A stretch of DNA of 35,916 nt, taken from the NCBI GenBank assembly GCA_012522695.1, contig JAAYJX010000072.1, forward strand, positions 1 to 35,916, in the 5' to 3' direction. This stretch comes from Erysipelotrichia bacterium. GTDB lineage: Bacteria; Bacillota_I; Bacilli_A; RFN20; CAG-826. Shown here one piece after another: positions 28,939-35,916 of the stretch (position 1 is the first letter of the stretch; each line of letters begins with the position of its first letter). The translations under genes and the position numbers were made by a program. The notes beneath the pieces were generated by a model. The model worked only from the letters and a program-made list of their open reading frames with translations. It searched no databases and was not told the DNA's origin.

Positions 28939-31284
28939 TTATTTTAATTCTTTTTTCCAAAAAGACTTAATTAACTCATCCATTTCTTCGCTTTCAATAA
29001 TTACATCATAATGTGACCAATTAAACTTAAATAATGATTGATAATGACTTGATAAATACCGGTCATCAATTAAAAGTGCCATCCCTTTATCGCTTTCACT
29101 TCTTAATAGTCGACCAACTGCTTGCATAACTTTATTCATGCCAGGATTTAAATAAGCATATGCTAAGCCTTCATTATTTATTTCATTAAAATGTTTACGA
29201 ATTAAATCGCCCTCAAAACTAATTTGTGGAAAACCAACGCCAATCACACAAACACCAATTAAACGATCACTAACTAAGTCGATGCCTTCGGCAAACACCC
29301 CACCAACAACGACTAAACCGATCGTTGTCTTTTGAGGATTAAGAACAAAATTACTTAAAAATTGTTCTTTTTCTTTATCATCCCATTCGCGGTTTTGAAT
29401 AATAACTTCATAAGTTGAATCAAATTCTAAATAATTAACTAATTCATTTAAATAAGCATGAGATGGAGCATATATTAAATAATTACCGACTTTAAATGAA
29501 ACAAAACGTTTAATATATTCACTTACTTTTTGATAAGTTTCTTTACGATTTTTATATTTTATAGAAATTGTTGGAGCAACTAAAAGAAGTAAGTTTTCTT
29601 TTGGAAAAGGCGAAGGTAATAATAACCGCGGATCTTCACTAACACCGCCAATTAAATTAATATAATAATCCATTGGTGATAAGGTGGCCGAAAAGAATAG
29701 ACGCGATTTAACTTGTAAAAAACGATTACGTAAATGACGACTTGGATCAAGACAATAATAACTAATTTTAATTTCTGAATTTTTATCTTTACTCACGTAA
29801 ATTGTAAAACTTTGGTCAATGAATTCACTTATTTTAATAAAACGACTTACATCAAGGGAAAACTTTTTTAGTGCTTCGGTGTAAAAGGGATGGAAGTTGC
29901 GACTAATATCTTGACTAGCGAGTGTAAAAGCATCTAAAATTCGCATAAATTTATCATCAAGATATTCTAAAATTGTTTCACCGACATCAAAATTTTCTTC
30001 TATTTCTTTAAAAAACTTTGTTAAACGTCGCATCGCATTTTTTATCTTTTTATGGTCAAATCCCCTTAAGGACTTTTTTACATTAAGAAAGGAGGTATAA
30101 TCTAAGCTCGCACTATACATCTCACGACCACGATCAACTAAATTATGCGCTTCATCAATTAAAAGAAGCATTTTAGAAGCGTCTTTATCAAAATAACGTC
30201 TAAAATAAACAATCGGGTCAAAAAAGTAATTATAATCGCAAATAATAATATCAGTGAAAAGTGATAAATCGAGTTGAAGTTCGAATGGACAAACTTGATG
30301 ACTTAAAGCAATACGTTCAATTCTTTTGGGACTAAATGAATCATATCGACTAAGACTTTTTTCAATAATCGTACGTATTTTTGTGTAATAATCTTTGGCA
30401 AATTGACATTCATCAGGATTACAAGATTTACCAGGGCAAAAACATATTTTTTCTTTAGCAGTTATGACAACTTCACTTAATTTAACGCCTTTTTCTTTTA
30501 AAATACTAACTGCTTGATAAGCTGCTTCTTTACCAGAATTTTTAGCCGTTAAATAAAAAATCTTTTCATTATCTGTTTCACTAAAAGAACGAACATATGG
30601 ATATAAAGTTGAAATCGTTTTACCAATACCTGTTGGTGCTTCAACAAAAAGTGTTCCCCCACTTAAAGCTAAACCATAAGCATATTTAGCTAAATTTCGT
30701 TGACCTAAGCGAAAGCTAGGAAAAGGGAAATCTAAAGCTTTTGTTGAATCGTTACGTTTTTTAGTGCGATTTAAGATTTTTTGATAAAAAGCTAAATATT
30801 CTTTTAAATAACTATAAACATCTTCTTTTAATTGTTCGATTGTAAAAACAAAGTTTTTAACCATCTTTTCATTACTAATTTGATGAATATAAGTTAAACG
30901 TAAACCAATTTCTTGATAATCTTTCTCAACTGCGTACATATAGGCATAACATTTAGCTTGACCTAAATGCCAGGCGCTATTTGTTTGATAATATTCTTCA
31001 AGTGGTGAAACAGTTGATTTTATTTCGTCAATAATGGCAAAATTATTTTCTAAAATAATCCCATCAGCTCGTCCTTCAAGAAAAATCGTGAAGTTATTTA
31101 TATAAAAAGTTTCACCTAAATAATATTCTTTTAAATAATTTGCGCCTTGATGAGCTTGATAAAAAGTATGAATGCGCACCCCTTCATTCATTGAAGAGCG
31201 ATTATAAACACGGTTATCAATATCTCCAGTTCTAAGTAAAAAATCAACTAGTTCATGAACTGAAAGACGAAGTTGTTTTTTCAT
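28939..31284 (-). CDS. XPD/DinG-family Fe-S helicase with N-terminal PD-(D/E)XK (RecB/Cas4-like) nuclease domain
   Basis: N-terminus: GVRIHTFYQ, LEGRADGII, FAIIDEIKS, GQAKCYAYMY. Helicase: APTGIGKTIS, LLIDEAHNL, Cys cluster CFCPGKSCNPDEC..VCPFE, GGVFAEGIDL, QAVGRLLRSESDKG. Confidence 0.88.
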   Translation of the reverse strand: MKKQLRLSVHELVDFLLRTGDIDNRVYNRSSMNEGVRIHTFYQAHQGANYLKEYYLGETFYINNFTIFLEGRADGIILENNFAIIDEIKSTVSPLEEYYQTNSAWHLGQAKCYAYMYAVEKDYQEIGLRLTYIHQISNEKMVKNFVFTIEQLKEDVYSYLKEYLAFYQKILNRTKKRNDSTKALDFPFPSFRLGQRNLAKYAYGLALSGGTLFVEAPTGIGKTISTLYPYVRSFSETDNEKIFYLTAKNSGKEAAYQAVSILKEKGVKLSEVVITAKEKICFCPGKSCNPDECQFAKDYYTKIRTIIEKSLSRYDSFSPKRIERIALSHQVCPFELQLDLSLFTDIIICDYNYFFDPIVYFRRYFDKDASKMLLLIDEAHNLVDRGREMYSASLDYTSFLNVKKSLRGFDHKKIKNAMRRLTKFFKEIEENFDVGETILEYLDDKFMRILDAFTLASQDISRNFHPFYTEALKKFSLDVSRFIKISEFIDQSFTIYVSKDKNSEIKISYYCLDPSRHLRNRFLQVKSRLFFSATLSPMDYYINLIGGVSEDPRLLLPSPFPKENLLLLVAPTISIKYKNRKETYQKVSEYIKRFVSFKVGNYLIYAPSHAYLNELVNYLEFDSTYEVIIQNREWDDKEKEQFLSNFVLNPQKTTIGLVVVGGVFAEGIDLVSDRLIGVCVIGVGFPQISFEGDLIRKHFNEINNEGLAYAYLNPGMNKVMQAVGRLLRSESDKGMALLIDDRYLSSHYQSLFKFNWSHYDVIIESEEMDELIKSFWKKELK

Positions 31285-31285
31285 T

Positions 31286-32221
31286 TTAATTTAAGATTTG
31301 GCCTAATAAGTTTTTTTGGCCGTTAATAAAATCACGTGCTTGTAGTTTTTTACGATTTGCTAGTTGTACTTCTAAAAAAACAATTTGGCCATCTTTAGCT
31401 TGCATAACAACGCCTTCTTTTAAAGAAACGATTTCACCAAGTTGGCCACTTATTTCGTCATTTAATATTTTCGCTTGATATATTTTTAATTTATTATCGC
31501 CAAAATTTAAATACGCGCCAGGCTCATAACTTAAAGCACGAATATGATTAACGATTTCATTTTTTGTTAAATTTAAAGATATTTTTTCACCTTCATCTTT
31601 AATTTTATGAGCAAAAGTAACTTCTTCTTCGTTTTGTTTTTGACCAACTAATTGCCCTTTTAAATATAAAGGTAAATATTCTTTTACTAAAGTAAAAGCT
31701 GCCTCTTGCATCTTTATACTTAGTGATGAATAATTATCTTCTTCATTAATTAAGACATTAATTTTGGCATACATTTTGCCAGCGTCCATCTTATCGATCA
31801 TTTCCATTAAAGTTAAACCGGTTTCTTTTTCACCATTCATTATTGCGCGTTGTATCGGAGCGGCTCCGCGATATTTAGGTAAAAGTGAGCCATGAATGTT
31901 TAAACAACCATATTTAGGTATATCAAGTAATCCTTGTGGAATAATTTGTCCATAAGAAAAAGTTAAAATTAAATCAGGTTTTAAATTATTAACGAATTCA
32001 TAATCAAGACGGATTTTAGCTGGTTGATAAACAGGGATATTATATTTTTCTGCAATAACTTTCGTCGGCACTTTCGTTAATATTTTTTTCCGTCCTAAAA
32101 ATTGATCTTCTTGGGCGATTAAGCCAACAAATTGATAACCACTTAAAATAAGCTTTTCAAAAACATAAGCTGATATCTCAGGCGTTCCCATAAAAATTAG
32201 ACGGTAATTACTTTTGTTCAT
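31286..32221 (-). CDS. fmt: Methionyl-tRNA formyltransferase
   Basis: IFMGTPEISAYVFEKL, NIHGSLLPKYRGAAPIQRAIMNGEKETGLTLM. Confidence 0.97.
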   Translation of the reverse strand: MNKSNYRLIFMGTPEISAYVFEKLILSGYQFVGLIAQEDQFLGRKKILTKVPTKVIAEKYNIPVYQPAKIRLDYEFVNNLKPDLILTFSYGQIIPQGLLDIPKYGCLNIHGSLLPKYRGAAPIQRAIMNGEKETGLTLMEMIDKMDAGKMYAKINVLINEEDNYSSLSIKMQEAAFTLVKEYLPLYLKGQLVGQKQNEEEVTFAHKIKDEGEKISLNLTKNEIVNHIRALSYEPGAYLNFGDNKLKIYQAKILNDEISGQLGEIVSLKEGVVMQAKDGQIVFLEVQLANRKKLQARDFINGQKNLLGQILN

Positions 32222-32290
32222 TTTTTTCGTTTCGTTTGTTTTAACTTGGTGACTAATATATTATTATAAAGGACAAAGGGGGCCTTCACA

Positions 32291-33163
32291 ATGATTTATA
32301 ATCATCTTGATCAATTAATTGGCAATACTCCTATTTTAGAAGTGCAAGGAAAAAATAATAATAAACTATTTTTAAAACTTGAAATGTTTAATCCTGGCGG
32401 CTCAATTAAAGATCGTATTGCTTTAGAGATGATTAACGATCTAATTAGAAAAGACCTTCTTTTAGCAAATAAAAAAGTTGTTGAGGCAACTTCTGGTAAT
32501 ACAGGTATCGCCCTTAGCATGCTTTTAGGACGCTTAGGTTACTCATTTACTGCTGTAATGCCTGAAAACATGTCGATGCAAAGACGACAACTTTTTAAGG
32601 CTTATGGAGCAGAAGTCATCCTAACGCCAGCCTCACTAGGTATGGATGGAGCAATCGATAAGGCTAAACAACTAGCTAATCAAGGCTATTTATACGTTGA
32701 TCAATTTAATAATATTGCTAATGTTAATGCTCATCTTAAAACAACGAGCGAAGAAATTAAAAAAGACTTCGATAAACTTGATTATATTGTTTTAGGTGTT
32801 GGAACAGGCGGGACATTAACCGGTTTATCTTTAGGCTTAAAAGACAAATTTCCAAAGATCAAATTTATTGCTGTTGAACCAAAAGAATCTAGTGTTTTAA
32901 GTGGTAATCCAAAAGGACCACATTTAATTCAAGGTATTGGAGCAGGTTTTATTCCCCCACTTTTACATTTAGATGCGATTAGTGAAATTATAACAATACC
33001 TAGCGGATTAGCATTAGCTAAGGCTAAAAAGCTTGCAATGAGTGGACTATTTTTAGGACCATCAAGCGCAGCTGCGTATTTAGCGGCTGAAAAACTAATG
33101 AAAAAAGTACGTAATGCAACTATTTTAGTTATTGCTCCTGATGGAGGAAATAAATACTTATAA
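32291..33163 (+). CDS. cysK: Cysteine synthase (O-acetylserine sulfhydrylase), PLP-dependent
   Basis: [58 protein letters not shown]. Confidence 0.92.
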   Translation: MIYNHLDQLIGNTPILEVQGKNNNKLFLKLEMFNPGGSIKDRIALEMINDLIRKDLLLANKKVVEATSGNTGIALSMLLGRLGYSFTAVMPENMSMQRRQLFKAYGAEVILTPASLGMDGAIDKAKQLANQGYLYVDQFNNIANVNAHLKTTSEEIKKDFDKLDYIVLGVGTGGTLTGLSLGLKDKFPKIKFIAVEPKESSVLSGNPKGPHLIQGIGAGFIPPLLHLDAISEIITIPSGLALAKAKKLAMSGLFLGPSSAAAYLAAEKLMKKVRNATILVIAPDGGNKYL

Positions 33164-33165
33164 TT

Positions 33166-33660
33166 ATGAAAAAAGTAAAAAAAGAAAAATATTTTGCTTC
33201 AATTAAAAGACGCGATCCCGCGGCTCGTAATAATTTGCAAATCTTTTTTCTTTATCCTTCAGTTGTCGTGATGAGATATTACAAAGTTGCTCATTTTTTC
33301 TATACAAAACTAAAATGGCGCTTTTTTGGTGAATGGTTAATGTGTCTTGCAAAAAGAAGAACTTGTATTGAAATACATCCTGGTGCGCAAATAGGTCGTA
33401 ATTTATTTATCGATCACGGCGCAGGTGTCGTAATTGGTGAAACAACAATTATTGGTGATAATGTTACTTTATATCATCAAGTTACGCTTGGTGGTGTTTC
33501 TTTGAAAAAAGGTAAACGTCACCCAACAATTGGCAATAATGTTTTAATTGGCGCAGGGGCAAAAATACTTGGTGATATTACAATTGGTGATAATGCTAAA
33601 ATTGGTGTTAACGCAGTCGTTCGCGCCGATGTTCCTCCCGGTGGACGCGTTATTAAGTAA
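33166..33660 (+). CDS. cysE: Serine O-acetyltransferase, short form
   Basis: Left-handed beta-helix hexapeptides ([63 protein letters not shown]); 2 bp after cysK. Confidence 0.92.
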   Translation: MKKVKKEKYFASIKRRDPAARNNLQIFFLYPSVVVMRYYKVAHFFYTKLKWRFFGEWLMCLAKRRTCIEIHPGAQIGRNLFIDHGAGVVIGETTIIGDNVTLYHQVTLGGVSLKKGKRHPTIGNNVLIGAGAKILGDITIGDNAKIGVNAVVRADVPPGGRVIK

Positions 33661-33738
33661 AAAAGATGAAAAAACAATATTTATATTGTCTTTGATAATC
33701 TAATTTGATATATTTTTATAAGTTAAGAGGTAAGATTA

Positions 33739-34005
33739 ATGGCACAAACAGCATCACAACAAAAAAGAATTGAAACAAATGAAAAGGCACGTCTTCGTAA
33801 TAAAGCTTTTCGTTCGAAAACTAGAACACAAATTAAAAAATTTAAATTGAGTCTTGAAGCAAACGATTTAGAACTTGCTGAAAAACATTTAAAAGAAGCC
33901 GTTTCTTTAATTGATAAAGCAGTCGTGAAAAACATTTATCACCCTAATACTGCTGCTAGACAAAAAAGACATTTACAATCTTTATATAATAAAGCAAAAA
34001 ACTAA
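33739..34005 (+). CDS. rpsT: 30S ribosomal protein S20
   Basis: ASQQKRIETNEKARLRNKAFRSKTRTQIKKF, VVKNIYHPNTAARQKRHLQSLYNKA; divergent from its neighbours as in Bacillus. Confidence 0.95.
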   Translation: MAQTASQQKRIETNEKARLRNKAFRSKTRTQIKKFKLSLEANDLELAEKHLKEAVSLIDKAVVKNIYHPNTAARQKRHLQSLYNKAKN

Positions 34006-34964
34006 TTAAAGTTTAGTAAAAATAATTCAAAACCATAAAAGCGGTCCACGCGGCCGCTTTTTATATTTAAATCTAATTCATATAATTGTTCTAATGAAGA
34101 AAGAATTCGACTTAAAGAACGTCTTCTTGCGTCGATTAAAAGCATTTTTGTTCGATACTCATGGAGTTTTAAAACGCTAGCAATTTCTCTTTCACCTAAA
34201 CCTCTATGACTTAAATATAAAGTTTGAAACATAAGGCGAAATTGTCCAGCAAGTAATGAAATAAGTGTAACAGGCTCGACATTATAAACACGTAAATCAC
34301 GAAAAATATCTAAAGCCGTCATTGTATCGCCTTTAAATAAAGCTTTTGTTAAATTAAAAACATTACTTTCAAGCGGCTTTTTAATAAACAAATGAACGTC
34401 TTTTAGTGTTATGTGATTAGAATATAAACAAAGTTTATCGGCCTCGTTAATAAAAGTAGTTAAATTGTTTTCGATCCGCACAATTAATTCTCTTAAGGCG
34501 TCTTTTTCAATGTTCACATTGCGACTTTTAAAATAGGTAAGACCATAGTTAAACCAATCACTTTCATTAAATGAAGCGATGATTTTTATTTCTCCGTGTT
34601 TTTTTATTTGTAAATAAACTTCATTTTTTAAATCGAAATTAGTATCTTCTAAGAGAAAAATAAGGTCAATTGCTTCATCTTTTTGCTCGAGTACTTTTAA
34701 TAATTCTTTAAAGTCTTGATCTTTGTCAATTTTATTTTTTGAAGGTGTCTTTAATAAATAATAGGCGTTTTCAATAACGAGGGCTTTACGAGAAGTGCCA
34801 AGTGGTAAAAAGGTCGCTTCAAAAGCTATATCTTGACTTAAAGTAAGTGAGGCATCAATTTCCACAACACTAAATTCATCAATAACATCAAGCCGACTTT
34901 TTAAAAGATCTTGTAGATGGTTTTTTAGTAATGGTTTTTGATTTGAAACAAGTAAATAAATCAT
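34002..34964 (-). CDS. holA: DNA polymerase III delta subunit
   Basis: HolA pattern: FEATFLPLGTSRKALVIENAYYL, ELIVRIENNLTTFINEADKLCLY, VFNLTKALFKGDTMTALDIFRDL, LISLLAGQFRLMFQ; next to comEC and rpsT. Confidence 0.9.
   Translation of the reverse strand: MIYLLVSNQKPLLKNHLQDLLKSRLDVIDEFSVVEIDASLTLSQDIAFEATFLPLGTSRKALVIENAYYLLKTPSKNKIDKDQDFKELLKVLEQKDEAIDLIFLLEDTNFDLKNEVYLQIKKHGEIKIIASFNESDWFNYGLTYFKSRNVNIEKDALRELIVRIENNLTTFINEADKLCLYSNHITLKDVHLFIKKPLESNVFNLTKALFKGDTMTALDIFRDLRVYNVEPVTLISLLAGQFRLMFQTLYLSHRGLGEREIASVLKLHEYRTKMLLIDARRRSLSRILSSLEQLYELDLNIKSGRVDRFYGFELFLLNFN
34037..34069 (+). terminator. Rho-independent terminator of rpsT, inside the 3' end of antisense holA
   Basis: AAAAGCGG-tccacgcgg-CCGCTTTTTatattt; contains an isolated GCGGCCGC in AT-rich sequence. 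Confidence 0.75.
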
Positions 34965-34979
34965 TATTACAATTATAAC

Positions 34980-35916
34980 TTAAAAAGTTAAAGATGAATA
35001 ACAAATCGTTCCTTCTAAATCAGTTCGACGAATCGTAATATCGTATTTATTTAATAAATTAATAACGTCTGGATGAGGATGATTATAACTATTATTTAAA
35101 CCACAGCTAATAATTGCTTCTTGTGGCGTGAGACTTTTTAAAAAGTTTTCCGATGTCGAAGTATTTGAACCATGATGACCAATTTTAAGATAATTGCAAT
35201 TAAGTAATGGGAAATTATTTAATATGTCTTCTTCAACAACTTTTGAAGCATCTCCCATTAAAAGCCACTCCTTTTTCATTAACTTAAAATATAAAACGAG
35301 CGAATTATCGTTATCATTATCGTAATTTATTATGTTGAGGTTTTCTAAAGTTAATTGCTTAATTTCTAAAGGAAAGTCTTCTTTTTTTGTTAAGTATGAT
35401 TTAACAGAAAAGTTTTCTAAAAGCGAAGGGGCTGCTCCGTTATGATCAAAGTCGTTATGTGTCGTAATTAAATAGTCTAATTTTAAAATCTTTTTCTTTT
35501 TAAAAAAGGGGATTAAAACTTCTTCAGCCATATCAAAATATAAGTTACCACCTGTATCAATTAGAATATGATATTCGTAGTTTTTAATTAAAATTGCATC
35601 CCCTTGACCAACATTAATAAAATAAATTGCTTGTTCGTATAAGTTATGTATAGGCAAAGACGAAACGACAATTAATAAAGGGAGTGTTAGAAGAACTTTT
35701 GTAGCTAATTTTTCGTAATTAATTTCTTTTAAATAAACAAAAAGAAAATAAGCAAAATAAAAAAGAAGATAAAATAAAATTGAAGGTGAACCTGTAATTA
35801 TTTTTAAATCTATTTTTGCAAATAAAGTATATAAATTTAAAAACATTTTAGAGAAAAAACCAAGTGTCTTTACCAGAGGTAAAAAATATAAAGAAATAAT
35901 ACCTAATGAAACATAT
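34980..35916 (-). CDS. comEC: ComEC/Rec2 DNA uptake protein, C-terminal part with metallo-beta-lactamase domain (runs off the right edge)
   Basis: FINVGQGDAILIKN, LITTHNDFDHNGAAPSL, LKIGHHGSNTSTSENFL. Frame stays open from 35846 to the window end (YVSLGIISLYFLPLVKTLGFFSK upstream of the listed Met). Confidence 0.92.
   Translation of the reverse strand, partial: YVSLGIISLYFLPLVKTLGFFSKMFLNLYTLFAKIDLKIITGSPSILFYLLFYFAYFLFVYLKEINYEKLATKVLLTLPLLIVVSSLPIHNLYEQAIYFINVGQGDAILIKNYEYHILIDTGGNLYFDMAEEVLIPFFKKKKILKLDYLITTHNDFDHNGAAPSLLENFSVKSYLTKKEDFPLEIKQLTLENLNIINYDNDNDNSLVLYFKLMKKEWLLMGDASKVVEEDILNNFPLLNCNYLKIGHHGSNTSTSENFLKSLTPQEAIISCGLNNSYNHPHPDVINLLNKYDITIRRTDLEGTICYSSLTF

Noticed and set aside
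33674-33689. ACAATA-ttta-TATTGT hairpin after cysE as a terminator
   Set aside because: Six-bp AT-rich stem without a proper T tract; may equally be part of the rpsT promoter region.
32311-33935. Minus-strand ORFs at 32311-32520 and 33723-33935 opposite cysK and rpsT
   Set aside because: Antisense shadows of conserved genes.
1-35916. CRISPR arrays, tRNA/rRNA genes, transposons, prophage
   Set aside because: No spaced direct repeats, RNA gene signatures or mobile-element proteins were seen on either strand.

Overview
AT-rich window from a Firmicutes/Tenericutes-type (Bacilli or Mollicutes-like) chromosome. It is mostly a housekeeping supercluster on the minus strand. From high to low coordinates it reads comEC - holA - (rpsT) - [cysK-cysE] - fmt - XPD-type helicase - lepA - [Fic-like] - small TM protein - hemW - RDD - hrcA-grpE-dnaK-dnaJ - [guanine deaminase-NCS2 permease] - TM2 protein - rsmE - [unknown] - mtaB - rpmF - deoC - rpsU - [C39/lipoprotein/membrane protein] - ybeY-cdd-era-recO-glyQS-dnaG-rpoD-trmK-nif3-like - (ispH) - cshB-like. 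From memory this backbone follows the Bacillus subtilis comEC-to-cshB order, so bracketed genes stand out as insertions or replacements, and ispH appears inverted. I saw no CRISPR array, rRNA, tRNA, transposase or phage genes. Most notable signals: a Fic-fold protein whose catalytic motif is destroyed but which has its own strong promoter; a stand-alone C39 peptidase plus six-TM protein with no ATPase, in a block of three uncharacterised genes; an XPD/DinG-family helicase with an N-terminal RecB/Cas4-like nuclease domain; an intercistronic dnaK-dnaJ RNA element with mutually exclusive hairpins covering the dnaJ Shine-Dalgarno; a double CIRCE wrapped around the hrcA promoter; terminators embedded in the coding sequence of convergent genes; near-absence of TGA stops with all Trp codons TGG; and an unknown gene translationally coupled between rsmE and mtaB. 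All family calls are from motif reading; no database searches were run.
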